Counted from the stretch's first letter, positions 51,012-63,340 are shown. The stretch is DNA of 64,000 nt from Nothopassalora personata (GCA_033816765.1 CM066295.1:310001-374000), one strand, 5' to 3'. Numbers and translations are program-made. Notes: generated by a model from the sequence alone, not told the origin.

Positions 51012-52829
51012 TCACCTCTTCTTCTTCCCAGACCCAACACCGGTATGCTGCCGACTCGCCGCCTCCTCAGTCGTCAAGCGCCCACTATCCAACCACGCCT
51101 CAAACTCCTCACTCTCCATGATCTTCGGATGCGCGAAACCATGCGCCTCCTTCAGATGATCCTCAAACAAGACCCGATCGTTAAAGATCGAGATCCGCTG
51201 CTCGCCACAATGGTCCCAGATGCACGAGTACGTCCCCGAATGGCTCCCGTGGTGACCATCCGTGCATTCGATCTTCCAGACGAAGCCATGGAAGTCGATG
51301 GCGTGTTGGCGTAGGTCTCTGCGAGAGTTGAAGGGCACGGACTGACAGCGTTCTTCGGGGCAGCAGTAGGTCAGATGCAGGGCGAAGCGTTCCCAGCGTT
51401 CTGTGCGGGCGCGGGCTAGGCGTTTGGAGACGAGGATGGAGGCGCATTTGTCGAGGTTGGAAGAGACGGTGCCGTTGGCGAGGTAGGTTTGGACTGCTTC
51501 TTCGATCTTCGTCTTTGTGAGCGAGCCGTTTGTTGGCGGCTGCCATTCGTCCAGGCTGATGTCTGCGATTCCTGGGACGTTGAAACGGAAGTATGAGATT
51601 TTTTCGCCGTCATCCAGCTCGCTGTTGCGGTCAGAGATGTGACCTTGGAACTTTGCATGGATACGCTCGGAGTCTGTGATCTTCTGTTTCAGGTCGTGAA
51701 AGTCTCTAGCCATGCGGACCAGGTGCTTGAGTGGGCGGAAGATTGAGTCGGGTTTCCACTGGTCAGCGGTCTGCACGCCTGTGCCAATCGATAAGACGAG
51801 AAGCGGTTCACGCTTCAGATGCATCTGTTTGACTTCATCATATGCCAGACGGACTGGGTTGTTGGCACCCATGCCACCGTCTTCGAAGCGACCATCGCCA
51901 ATCTTCATGATGGAGAAGTACCCCGGTGCTGCGCTTGTTGCTCGTGCTGCTTTCCAGATAGCAGCGTCTGAGGCAGGTCCGTGATTGAGGTGTAGGCCGC
52001 GATTCTCTCCGGCTGCCGGTGCAGGGTGGTCGAAGCTTCGGAAGAGGTATGTCTCTCGTTGAGTGTGGCCGCCGTTTGACACCACAACGGTTCGTGCTGC
52101 GTCTGGATTCTCATTGCGGAATCGTACTCCCCTGGCCTTGTTCTTGAGTTGTGTTACGAGCAACTTCGCAGTCTCGTCCAGTCCATGCCGTGCTTGACGT
52201 TGACTGACAGATGGCAGATCGATGTGGAAATCTTCTGTGCGAGCGAGCTCTGGTGCAACACCTTCCAGCATGGCATCTTGGACAGCGTCGTTCATGCGGC
52301 TAGCTTTGTATCTTGGACAACCCAGGCCCATGAAAGTCATCTTCCGCGGATGGCCAAAAACCTGGTTACCGACGATGTCGTACTGCTCTATGGCTCTGGG
52401 CACGGACATCTGTAGTCGGCCCAGCATGATGGCGCTCAAGCCACCTGTACTGGTACCGACAATATAGTCAAAGTATTGATGTGGTCGACATCCTTTTCGA
52501 TGCTTAGGTATGTTCGATTGATGCTCGGGGTGATGAAGCCATGGATAGTCGGAACTGTTTGCTGAGGGTTCTTGAAGCTCAACCCTTCTCATCAACTCCC
52601 TCATGATCAGAAGCGAGGCATAGCCTCTGATGCCGCCACCGTCAAGAGATAGTATGATCTTCCGCGTCCAAGGGCTCTCAGCGCTTGAGTCGGAGTTGAA
52701 GCGACGGCCCCATTCTGGAAAAATTCGACGGGCCATGGCACTGTCAGCTCGTTGATGGTTGGAAGTGGTGACACTCGAATCCATGCTGGCCTGGTGGTCC
52801 GCCATTCCCAGGGTCTCCATGGTCGCCAT
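51012..52829 (-). CDS. Patatin-like phospholipase with C-terminal C2H2-like fingers
   Basis: A single exon of 605 residues from ATG 52829. The patatin domain has the oxyanion motif DGGGIRG (63-69), the nucleophile GTSTG (125-129, Ser127) and the catalytic DGG (317-319, in FEDGGMGANNP), so the Ser/Asp dyad is complete. Substrates are probably glycerophospholipids or lysophospholipids. After the domain, FNVPGIADISLDEWQ and a helical segment follow. The C-terminus has two finger-like patterns: CCPEERCQSVPFNSRRDLRQ with HAIDFH, and CIWDHCGEQRI then HLKEAH. No signal peptide or membrane helix is seen. In fungi such patatin proteins are sometimes parts of NOD-like receptor systems, but no NACHT or NB-ARC domain is present here. 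Confidence 0.9.
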   Translation of the reverse strand: MATMETLGMADHQASMDSSVTTSNHQRADSAMARRIFPEWGRRFNSDSSAESPWTRKIILSLDGGGIRGYASLLIMRELMRRVELQEPSANSSDYPWLHHPEHQSNIPKHRKGCRPHQYFDYIVGTSTGGLSAIMLGRLQMSVPRAIEQYDIVGNQVFGHPRKMTFMGLGCPRYKASRMNDAVQDAMLEGVAPELARTEDFHIDLPSVSQRQARHGLDETAKLLVTQLKNKARGVRFRNENPDAARTVVVSNGGHTQRETYLFRSFDHPAPAAGENRGLHLNHGPASDAAIWKAARATSAAPGYFSIMKIGDGRFEDGGMGANNPVRLAYDEVKQMHLKREPLLVLSIGTGVQTADQWKPDSIFRPLKHLVRMARDFHDLKQKITDSERIHAKFQGHISDRNSELDDGEKISYFRFNVPGIADISLDEWQPPTNGSLTKTKIEEAVQTYLANGTVSSNLDKCASILVSKRLARARTERWERFALHLTYCCPEERCQSVPFNSRRDLRQHAIDFHGFVWKIECTDGHHGSHSGTYSCIWDHCGEQRISIFNDRVLFEDHLKEAHGFAHPKIMESEEFEAWLDSGRLTTEEAASRQHTGVGSGKKKR

Positions 52830-53370
52830 CGATTAGAGTTGTGGTTAAGGAAACACATCTTGACGGCTCGTTACGATGTATATGTTCTTCCTTAGGTTGC
52901 GGCCTCTTCGATGACTGTGCAGGCGCCGACCGCCCTCTCGAGTCCCATGGGGGCGAAAGAACATCGCCACCTTGCAGAGCCTCAGGCATTGCGCAGGCCA
53001 ATGCTCTGCACATTGTCACCGGGGTCATTTTGGTGTGCAATGCAAGTGGTTGAGGCCTGCACGCATGGTCAAAAGGTGCATGAGCACTGCCATGCAGCTG
53101 AGGGCCCAGCCGTGTTGGTTCATGCAGACCGGTCAAGGAACGTTACACGAGCGTGGAGCAGCATTTCGCTGCACGAAAACCCTCTTGACCTGACGGTAGC
53201 AAAACACTCAGGAGACATGAAAGCTGGGAGATTCGTAAGTTGAGGGAAAAGTGTGAGAAGCATAGTCAGATCATGCCAATGCCTAAGTCTAAAGCTGGGA
53301 GATTCGTAAGTTGAGGGAAAAGTGTGAGAAGCATAGTCAGATCATGCCAATGCCTAAGTCGTAACATGCT
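52830..53370. other. 5' flank of the patatin gene with a tandem duplication
   Basis: There is no gene apart from the tandem duplication at 53221-53361. The first half is presumably promoter and leader of the patatin gene. Confidence 0.45.
53221..53361. repeat. 71-bp direct tandem duplication
   Basis: The segment starting AAAGCTGGGAGATTCGTAAG is repeated immediately (unit 1 53221-53291, unit 2 from 53292). The 70 bases compared are identical, implying a recent duplication. Confidence 0.95.
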
Positions 53371-54309
53371 ATGCAGGAGCGACTGTGGAAAGTGCGATTC
53401 GATGCACGATGCACAGCCAAGCTGAAGTCGTACGGCTGCGTACTTGTGATCAGTCCGAACGACGACAATAGGTCAGCCCTTCCCGTCTCTACACGGGATG
53501 AGTCGAGTGACTTAACGCCGTGGCTCAGAGCATGGTTGCCTACACCTCAAGCCATACATATCCAGCTAGACAGCGCTGGACACCTCTCACCGGAACTTTT
53601 TCGTGGCGCAGTGCGACAAAAAAGGAAACATGTACGCAGCTGTCAGGTCCAGGCTGATCGCGGATGCGAGACACTTCTCGAATATATGGACCAGCTAAGG
53701 GCGCCAGCTGGGCATTCTCAACATATACCCAGCCGCGTTTCTTTGTCATCGCACCAGGTTCTTCCCGCCGTCTCGGAAATATGTCGCCAATCCGGAGGTC
53801 ATCTACTATCAAGAGCGATGCGAGCGAAAAGTCTGATGGGAAAAACTTCTTGGTGTATGTAAAGTCAGACCATAGTGTGTCGTTACAGCCAAGCAGAGTC
53901 GTCCGAAGTGAGTGAAACGTCCCGATCGAAAAAGTGGGCTATACTTACGGACGTCAGGTCAATCAAATCGTCCGCTGTGCGAAGAAGATATCAGCCGAAT
54001 GCCTTGGAAGACTGAGCAGAAGATCAAGGTGCCATCGAGGGATGGCTCAGTAAGATCCAACGAATCTCTCGCACAGTCGAGTCCAGACGAGACCTCCGCG
54101 CTGGCAGCGGAGTCAGATACCTATACTTCAACGTTGATGTTTGGAAAGATCGCAAAGCACATGGCCTGGAAGCGTATGACCGGCGATGTGAGAAAAGTAT
54201 TGATCTTCGAAGAGCCCTTGTCGATGACTTCAGCTATGCCGATAGCGGTTTGACGAATCTGAGAGTATTGCCAGACCTGCAGCGTCAGCGCGAGCTCTTG
54301 AGTGGGTAG
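53371..54309 (+). pseudogene. Decayed hypothetical gene
   Basis: The 3' part, about 54015-54309, reads coherently: AIEGWLSKIQRISRTVESRR, GVRYLYFNVDVWKDRKAHGL, then an end ELLSG with TAG at 54307-54309. Upstream in the same frame a TGA (near 54013) interrupts it. Further upstream + strand pieces (53371-53862) are open but in other frames. It ends 46 bp from the ALG2 stop on the other strand. It may be a gene with unresolved introns or a relic; the family is not recognised. Confidence 0.4.
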
Positions 54310-54355
54310 TGGTCTGCTAGGTGATAGATGAAGATTGGTATTATATGAGCTTCCC

Positions 54356-55886
54356 TCATAGTTCGACCTTTCCAGGTATTGTGTTCTCCAGACTCAACGC
54401 ATCAAGCGTAAGCTTCATCATGGCAATCCCACCGATGACCGCGAAGAATGTCAGGCCAACCGCAATCAACAGCCAGTCTGGCGTAACAGCAGGTCTCGGC
54501 CCATCACTCTTGACCAGTTTCTGCACCTCCTGATCAAAAGTGTGCGTCATCTTGGTCTGGCTGAACTCGCTCAGAACCCTTTGCCGACCTTGCTCGCCCA
54601 TCTTTCGTAACGTATCAGCACTTGATGGTATCAATGGCTTTCGCATGACTTCAGTCCACTTCTCGACCTGCTCCGGATTTCTCAGCCATCCGGTCCGGCC
54701 TTCGTAGATTGTTTCAAGTGGACCACCAGAGTTCGCTGCCAAGACTGGGACGCCGAAGAGCATGGCTTCCAGAGGCACGATGCCGAAGTGCTCGTTTGCT
54801 GGAGTGTAGATGAGGAGTCCGGCGGTTTGTAATAGGCGGGTTTTGACCTCGTTGGGAATCGAGAGGAGGAAGAGGACGTCGACGTCTTCCGAGGTCATGT
54901 TGGTCGAGGCTGTGTCCTGGTTCTTGAAAGTGGCGTGGGTGAGACCAAGTGAGTCGGCAAGTTCTTGCAATCGCTTGTGTGTGATACTGTTTTCTTGATT
55001 CCGAGGATCATAGCCACCGGCCAGTACAAGTCGGGCTTTGCTCCTTTCCTCTCGTGGTATCTTCGCATACGCTCTGATGGCCAAATCTAGTGCTTTCTTG
55101 CCCTCGAAACGATTGATGCTGAGCAGGATCTTGCGATCAGACTGAGGTTGCAGTGATGCCTGCACGGCACCAGCCTGAGAGGTGTCCACACAAGGATATA
55201 TCACCTTCAGCTCCCTCGATCTCATACTCGGAAATGTGGCCTTGAAAACGCTCCTCGTGAACCTGCTGTTGACCACAATGCCGTCGGAGCAGGCTGTGCT
55301 CCATCCTTCCAGCGCATCGAACGGTATACGATATAGTCTCTTCACGCGCCCACGCAGGCCCGTCTCGCCCTTGACCAGTAGTCGATCGGGGTAATGGCCG
55401 TAGAACAGGATCTTGGCTGTCGGGAATAGAAGTCGGAAGAAGGGCACGCAGACACTGAGCTGGTCGACGATGAAGACATCGGGACCGATCTGTGCAAGCT
55501 CGGAGGAGAGGATGCCGACACTGGCGACGAGGGCGAGTTGCCGCAGGATGGTGCAGAGGATGTGTAGGCGTCCAGCTATGGACGTGGGAAAGATGGCATC
55601 GCCGCGGACTCGTACATCGAGCGTTCCTTGAATTCCGTCTCAGCCTTCGTTCTCTTAGCCGACCTTACACCACGTCCGATGGAATGAATCTCATGTACTC
55701 ACCGTCTCGAGTTTCCTCGAAGCAATGGCTCGTGTCGCGGTACGAAGTGAGGATGGTCACTTGGTGGCCCAGCGACTGCAAGCCGACTGCTGCATCTACC
55801 ACGAGCCGCTCTGCTCCTCCAATGCCAAGATCCGGATGCACGAAGACGACATGGCGTGAGTCGGATGTCTTGGCGTCCGTGGCCAT
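54356..55886 (-). CDS. ALG2: Alpha-1,3/1,6-mannosyltransferase Alg2
   Basis: Exons 55886-55703 and 55626-54356 (76-bp intron GTGAGT...TTCAAG) encode 484 residues. The GT4 N-domain begins [20 protein letters not shown] and has [20 protein letters not shown] and [20 protein letters not shown], typical of Alg2. The C-domain has [20 protein letters not shown], the donor-binding [20 protein letters not shown] with the EX7E glutamates, and [11 protein letters not shown]-terminal hydrophobic pair ([20 protein letters not shown]) anchors it to the ER. Alg2 adds the second and third mannose to the dolichol-linked oligosaccharide on the cytosolic ER face. The second exon begins [13 protein letters not shown], in frame with exon 1. 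Confidence 0.95.
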
Positions 55887-56135
55887 GCTGCGTGCTTCTC
55901 ACGACAGCGCACGATCGAATCGTGGCGTGTGAGTTGGATATGTATCGTACGTCTAGTATTGTACTGCTCGCGGCATTTCGATCTAGCCAGATATCGACAT
56001 CGTTTCACGATAGGACTACTGTCACGCTTGCAGGGATTATGAGCTTGTGTAAAGCGCTAGGATAATGCATAGGCAGCCGGTTTTAAAGGTGATGAAACCG
56101 GACTAAGAAGTGTAATCACTAGATTTAGGAGATTG
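55887..56135. other. ALG2 5' flank and border of the AT-rich block
   Basis: Normal-composition DNA gives way to AT-rich, TpA-rich sequence at about 56080-56100, which marks the border of the second repeat block. Confidence 0.6.
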
Positions 56136-56246
56136 TGTTAGGTACCTAAATACGAGTGCTAAGGGCTAATTATAGGAAAGAAGCCCTATATAAGTACTCG
56201 TTCGGTACTAATACTTATAATAAATATAGTTTTTTATACTCTAACA
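56136..56246. repeat. Candidate LTR (TGTTA...TAACA)
   Basis: This 111-bp segment starts TGTTAGGTACC and ends CTCTAACA. It contains a TATATAAG box and lies at the start of a retroelement-like block. No second copy is in the window, so the call rests on its TG...CA ends and context only. Confidence 0.35.
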
Positions 56247-57001
56247 TCTAGACTTTTTTATAGACTCCTATATCTAGATTTTTAGACTCTACAATTTTAT
56301 ACTTATGCGCCTAAACTAGGGAACTAAGGGTTTCTATACGGTATTATACCTATTTAATTACTAAATTTAGATCTATATATTAGACCTTAAGTAATATAGT
56401 TAGGATAACCCGTCTACTATAATAACTAAGGAGCTAGACTACTATAATCCCTTAAAGTTTAATAATTTCTATCTTTAAACTTAGGTAAAGATAGTTAGAC
56501 TAGACCTAAAGAAGTATATAGAGGGTATAATAACTTAGGAAATAGATATTAATTATAAAAGCGACTTTACTAAAGAGATTAAAAAGAGTAAAGGTACTCT
56601 ACTTGTTAGTAAGAACTAACGAGCTACGAATATATAGTATAAGGGGATAGTTATTATAAGGGTAGCCTATAGCTAATACTTATATATAATATACGGCTAC
56701 GCCCGGCTTAGTAAGCCGTACGTAACGCGTATACGTATATAAAGTAACGCGTAATACGTCTATAGAAGAAGATAAGATTTAGTTTATCTATAAGTATAAG
56801 GTCGTAGGTATACTATATATTATAATATTTCCTTATAGTTCTAAATCTTTCCCTTATTATAATCTATATATACTTTAGAGCCTAATTATAACGCGGGCAA
56901 TAGTAAAGCACCTATAGCGCCTCTAAGTCCTAGAGTATAGTAGTAGGCGCGTCGCGTAGCCTTAGTTACGAGAAGAGGCCTTACGGGCTAAGATAGAAGA
57001 G
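56247..57001. other. AT-rich RIP-like sequence, probable retroelement 5' region
   Basis: TAG/TAA codons occur in all frames, TpA is dominant and CpA is scarce. A few runs look coding (for example KIVRLDLKKYIEGIIT at about 56485). I could not name the element. Confidence 0.4.
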
Positions 57002-57333
<332 letters not shown>

Positions 57334-58300
57334 TCTATTAACGTGCTTTATGAGTCTAAGACTATATAATACGGGCCGTTGCTAACGACTAAATTTAAAT
57401 ATAAAGAGAAAAGCCCCGCGTACCCGGACATAAAAACCCTTCGAAAGGAGGGATTCGCGAGATAAATGTCGAATATATTGCTGCGGTAGTACACCGCGCC
57501 CCGGTAGTCGTGTTTCGTGTTTACGATTGTAGTTACATTCTCTTACCGCCCGAGGTAGACGGCAAATTGCGCCCGTGTTTCTTACGCCCGTGTTTCTTGT
57601 CCCCTTGCCCCGGGCGAGACAAGTTTTGCGCCCGTGTTTCTCGTCCTTTAACGCGCCGGATAGTCCCGTCTTACGTACTCCGAGTTAAAATTAAGAGAGA
57701 GAGAGAGAGGCAGTACCTCGAATAGCCCGTACCTCCGTAGAGTCTTCGACTATCTCGTACGTACGGGCTCCGAGGTTTTAGTTCCTCGTAGCCCCGTAGT
57801 ACCTAGGTCCCGTAGTTAACGTAGTTTATAGCCTCTCTTAGTTCTAGCTATGCTAAGTAGCAGTTTACGCGGTTTACTACCTCTCTTAGTTCCTATAAGC
57901 CTAGGTACTTCGATAGTCGTCGTTGTCCGGAGAGAGAGTCCGCCGTATTCTCCCTCCTTTCGTGCGGTATCGAGTATCTTCGTTAATAGGTATCCGGGCG
58001 TGTCCTCGCTTCTCCTCTCTTCTATTCTCTTCTTTATATCGTAGTAAATGTATTCGTTACGTCGTAGGCTTTAAAATAGGCGTCGCTTATCGAGTGTTTC
58101 TTCTATTTTCGATAAAAAACGTCGCGTTTCGAGAGGGAGTTTCGAGAGGGAGAGTCTTAGTTTCTCTTTGCCGTAACGAAGATACTTACGCCGTCCGCCG
58201 CGTAAAGGCGCTTTTCGTAGGACGACGATAGAAGAGTATAAGATATAGCGGGAGATTAAGCGGTTAGAGATCTTATATACTATAAGCGCGCCGCCTCCGG
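57334..58300. other. Less mutated segment before the gypsy element
   Basis: GC is higher than in the flanks. It has three copies of GCCCGTGTTTCT (57569-57645), a GA-repeat (57690-57709) and CTCTCTTAGTTC-type repeats (about 57833-57895). It may be the 5' LTR or leader of the gypsy element, but the second LTR lies outside the window. I see no gene. Confidence 0.35.
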
Positions 58301-59559
58301 AGCGTATAGGAGGACCGGCTAGAAAAGACTACTTCCCTACTATAAATTCCTACCTCTATATCTATAGCTAGCTACTAACGATAATATTATAGTACGAGGC
58401 GCGGCCGCGGCGTATACGACTCAACCGCGCCTAAAAGAGCCGACGCCTTTTAGAGGGGACTCGATAAGGAAGGTAAGGGTATTTCTTAGGAAGCTCTCCC
58501 TTATCTTTATCCTCTTAGGTACTATATATATAACGGACGAGTTAAAGGTCCTATATAGGGTTATATACCTTAGCGGAGAGGTAAGTAAGCGATAGTACGC
58601 TAACTATAGCGTCCTTAACCTTATAAGGTATATATACTAGGACTTTAAGAGGTTCTATTAAGACGTATACGGCGATCCTATAAACTACGTACTTAACGTT
58701 ATATTAGAGTACGAGGTTATAAAATAGAAGGATAACTAGATAGTATAATAGTTTACGACTAAGTTAGATATTATAGAAGACTAGTTAGGTAACTACTCGG
58801 AAGGGTAGTATATACGGTACCTATTAGTAAAGCTTACGCCTCGCTTACGGTCTACTATCGTATTACGGTTCGGATTAAAGGACTACGTAAAGACGTAGTA
58901 TAAGGAAGAAGACTAAGAAATAAGGACTAATCGCTAAAGAAGAAAGAGGGTCGCTAAGCTCTAATTACGTATACGACCGTAGGCTTCGTATATAGTCGTA
59001 GACGACCGTAGTAGTAGTATATAGTCGAACATGACTAGACGACTAGACGACCGGTCGTATAGACGGTCAGACATCTACTACGAGCTAGTATAAGAGTCTC
59101 CTTTATATTTAGGAACGCTAAGAATCCCTTATAGTTTCGATACGTTTAACTTACTGTTTAATCTTATTGTTTAGAATATAACCTTACCTAACTATTACCT
59201 TACTACTACTTTAGACTACTCTCCCTCCTACTCCTACTTAACGAGAACAAATCTCGATCGAACGAAGGTTACCTAACTTATTAGTTAACTTAGTAAGATT
59301 ATAGGTTTAACTAAACCTAATAGCTTTAAACGCCCTCTAGAATAGGAGATCGATAGAGTACTCGGGGAATTTCCGCCCCTAGTAAAGTAGATAGAGGCAC
59401 CCGACTACGGACCGTAAACGATACTATTAACGCCTTAGCTACTTATATAGGCAACGAATCCCTTAAGGTTAGTAAGCTAGAATTCTACTATAGCGACCGA
59501 GACAAGTTCGATACTTAGGTTACTTAGATAGATATATACTTCTTATTTAACTCTATAGC

Positions 59560-60260
59560 TAAGAATCTTAAGCCTATCTTTACTACTACCTTCTTAAGAG
59601 GACGAGCATAATATTAGGTTAGACTATTCCTACGAAAGTACCTAGACAGTAATAGAGAAGACAACGCCGATAGGGTCTTTAAGTCCTATACTTACCTTAA
59701 GTATACTATAAAGAGCGTCTTTAAGATCTCTAACGAGATCGCTACTACCGTTTGTGTTATATAGTACTTAACCTAGAAGACGTCTACCGCCGACTATACT
59801 ACTAAATTCTAGGAATACGCTTAACTTACTAATTAGGACGACGAGGCCTTATAAGTTATATACTAACGTAGCTTAAAGGAATATATTAAAGACGAGTTAA
59901 TACGGGACGGTCGGAAGATCGATAGCTTAGGACGGCTTATCTAAGTTACGATTAATGTTAACGATAAGCTCTACGAGAGAGCTCTAGAGCGACGATACGA
60001 CTCTAAGGTATCCGGAAAAGCTAGATATATACTAGGCTACGACAATCAAAACAATAGAGGCTTCAGTAACGTTTACGATAATAACAAGCTAAAGAACTAT
60101 ACACTATACTATAGACTATAGCTAATAGAGCTCGACGTTACCGAAAAGGGTCGTAAGATTAGGAATAGGGGCAAGTTTAGGCCTAAGAGTTTAAGAGGAA
60201 GTATTACCTACTATACCTATAGTAAAGAAGGCTATATAGCGAGGGACTACTACGGTAAAA
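59560..60260 (+). pseudogene. gypsy gag remnant
   Basis: The readable run contains a FLRGRAXYXVRLFLRKYLD-type segment at about 59590, matching the retrotransposon gag core (fLkGrA..Wf). Then come EYIKDELIRDGRKIDSLGRL and a basic region before the zinc knuckle. X marks TAG, probably former Trp or Gln codons. Confidence 0.75.
60209..60250 (+). other. gag zinc knuckle with all four ligands changed to Tyr
   Basis: The 14 codons read Y-Y-T-Y-S-K-E-G-Y-I-A-R-D-Y. The spacing is exactly CX2CX4HX4C with Tyr at every ligand position. Each Tyr codon (TAC/TAT) differs from Cys (TGC/TGT) or His (CAC/CAT) by a single transition of the RIP type. Confidence 0.85.
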
Positions 60261-61429
60261 AGAAAATAGTGTGCCGTAAGCAATTTAATATAATGTAATA
60301 AGGAACTAGTAAACTCGAGAGTAGCGTTAGATTACTAGGTAATACCGACTATACTCGAGGAGTAGCGGAGAGAGTTAGTAAGGGAAGCAATATACCTCTC
60401 CTAGACCCCTTAGAAGGACGAGGAGGACACTATAGACAGCAAATAGCGGTTATTCTATTTAGGCTATAGAAATAACTATAATAGTTTAATATAATAGTAC
60501 GAAGAGTTAACTACGAGATTAAATCTAGATCTCAAAATAGTTATAGAAGCCTTTATTAGCGATTCTATTACTAAGACTCGTATTAAGTTTACTACTCCGC
60601 GAAATTAGGAGTAGGGTACTAGCCTTAGTAACCGCGAGAAACCCTAGGAGCGACGTATAGGTAAAATGCTACGCTCCGAGAAGTAGACATCGACGAATCC
60701 TACTTTAACGACGATAGGAGCGATAAGGAAAACTAAGACCTAGGGTAGAATAGATCGTAGTTACTAGAACTATAGGAGTAAAGTTAAGAAACTACCGGGC
60801 TAGATACTATTAAGGAAGACTAGGATCCGGAAGAATTAAGTAAAGAAGATTCCTCTAAAGGAGAAGAGAGCGATACTAACGATAATAACGAATAATTAAC
60901 CTTTACTATAGACGTACTAAGGAAGCTCTACGATATAATAGTCTACCTATAATAAAGACATAAAGAATTCCTACTAAAGATATCGGGACGACGAATACTA
61001 TACCCTTACGAGTTTAATAAAATACTCGATACGCTACGAGCAATAGTATAGAAATACCTAGCTATAAGTATTATAGAAAATCTCGCGATAGCCGTTACTA
61101 AACGACCGCCTATAGGAAGTAGAATAATAGGTACCGGATACCTTGTACTATTAGGAACATTTAGATTAAACAAATTACGTAATATAGTGCAATACGTACG
61201 CGCGCTCTACTTAGAAACGTAGAAGATCTAGGAACGTTACTAAAGACAGATACGGATATAGAAAGGATCGCGCTAGGTTTAGGCGGAGGCCTCGAGACAC
61301 GAAGTACGACGTTCTATATATAAATAGGGAAAAGGATTAACTCCCTAGGAATAAGTAACTAAAGGGAGTTATATAATATAGAAAATGCTTAAGTATTACC
61401 GATAGTAGGAGCAATCTTCCGAATATAAG

Positions 61430-61760
61430 TAATGGTTAATAGTTATAGGACTAAGGTTATAATTAATTACAGAGCAAGCGGGAATTTTACCTCCGAAACA
61501 TTTATAAGGACTAAAGGGATTATAACCCGAAAGAAAGAAGAAGGGTATAAATTAATCGCGGTAGACGGATTATCCTTACCTAGTATAGAGCGAGAGACGA
61601 TACCGCTACTACTAGTAATCTAATAGTACTACGAGGAGATTATCTTAGATATTACTAATATAGCTAGTTATAATATCGTACTAGGTATACCTTAGTTAAG
61701 AAAGTATAATCTAATAGTTGACTAGAAGAGGGGAGTACTTATATTTAGGGAATACGATTA
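61430..61760 (+). pseudogene. gypsy aspartic protease remnant
   Basis: The frame reads YRASGNFTSETF (family: DSGASGNFIS) at about 61465. Further on comes NIASYNIVLGIPXLRKYN at about 61655-61710, the conserved protease C-terminal motif. Confidence 0.8.
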
Positions 61761-62189
61761 CGTTATCGACATTTAGTCTACGTAGTAGTAGCGTTTACTA
61801 GTAGATAAGGTAAGGAAATAGCTAAATAAGATATAGCTTACGCCGACTAGAAGGATAGAAGAACTACCTTTAACTAGGATAGATACTAGCGTAGGGCCGC
61901 CGGGTTACGAGGTTACTAGTAGTAATAGAAGTAACGCACTATCGAAGAATACTAACATCTTAGAGTTAAGTATTCCTAAGGAGTATCGTAAGTAGTCGCG
62001 ACTCTTTAAAGAGGAGAGAGGTAAGGACGCCCTTCCTAAGCACCGCCTATAGGATTATAAGATTAATATTTAGCTAGGGAAAGAGCCTCTATAGGAACCC
62101 CTATATTAAATGTCTAAGAAAGAGCTATAGACCCTACGAGAATAGCTAAAGGAGAAGCTAGCTAAAGGATAGATAAGAAGATCTACCTT

Positions 62190-62720
62190 AAGTATAGGAA
62201 CTCTATATATGTTCGTTCTAAAAGCAAACGGGAAGTTGCGACTCGTATGAGACTATAGGAAGTTAAACGAGATTACAATTAAGAACCGATACCCGCTACC
62301 TAACATTAAAGAAGCATAAGATAGATTAACCGGATTAGACTAGTATATAAAGATTAACCTACGAGATGCCTTCTACGCTATACGAATAGTAGAAGGAGAA
62401 GAATAGAAAACCGCCTGTAGGATAAGATATAGACTCTACGAATTCTTAGTTATACTAATAGGATTAACTGACGTATCCGCATCCTACTAGGACCTTATTA
62501 ACAAAACACTTAGAGACCTACTTAACGTATACTTTATCGCCTATATAGACGATATACTAGTCTATACGAAAGGATCCCTATAGAAATATGTAAAGCAGGT
62601 CTAGGATATATTTAAACGGCTTACGCGTTTAGGGTTTAAAACGGCACCCGAGAAATACGAATTCTATAAGGAAGAAGTTAAATTCTTAGGGTTTATTATT
62701 AGTATAATAGGAGTAATAAT
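62190..62720 (+). pseudogene. gypsy reverse transcriptase remnant
   Basis: Motifs: KLRLVXDYRKLNEITIKNRY with PLP (about 62233-62300), INLRDAFYAIRI-like (about 62355), and AYIDDILVY at about 62540 with the catalytic DD retained. The order is that of Ty3/gypsy. Confidence 0.9.
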
Positions 62721-62929
62721 CGACCCTACGAAAACATAGTTAATTAGAGAATAGCTAGAACTAAAAACAGTTAAGGACGTATAATTATTCCTTAGACTAG
62801 CAAACTATAACCGGAAATTTATTAAGGACTATTTAAAGATAGTAGCACTAATAACGATACTTACGAGAAAAGACATTAACTAGAAATAGGGAAAGGAATA
62901 ATCTAATACGTTTAATCGACTTAAGGAAC

Positions 62930-63340
62930 AATACGCTTTAGCCCCTACGCTTCGACTATTCGATAGTAGTAAGGAAGTCTATATCGAGACCGACGCGTCT
63001 AATATAGCAATAGGCGTATATCTAATATAGACATATAATAGAAAAAGACACCTAGTAGCCTATTACTCCCGGAAAATAACTATAGCGGAACAGAACTACG
63101 ATATCTATAATAAAGAGCTTCTAGCTATTATTACCGCTATATAAGATTAGAGAGTATATATCGAGGGCCTACTAAAGTTAACGATTCTTTCTAACTATAA
63201 GAATCTTACGTACTTTACAACGACAAAAGAACTTACCCGAAGGCAAGCCCGCTAGTCGGAGCTACTAGGATAGTATAAGTTTAAGATTAAATATACTCTA
63301 GGAAGAGAAAACGTCTACGCCGACGCGCTAAGCTAAAGAA
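62930..63340 (+). pseudogene. gypsy RNase H remnant
   Basis: Starts at about 62980 with YIETDASNIAIGVYL (the catalytic TDAS motif), then AYYSRKITIAEQNYDIYNKE, matching AYYSRKLTPAEXNYDIHDKE-type RNase H. Confidence 0.88.

Noticed and set aside
51012..54309. NOD-like receptor or abortive defence system with patatin
   Set aside because: No NACHT/NB-ARC, repeat or death-fold domain could be read in or next to the patatin gene.
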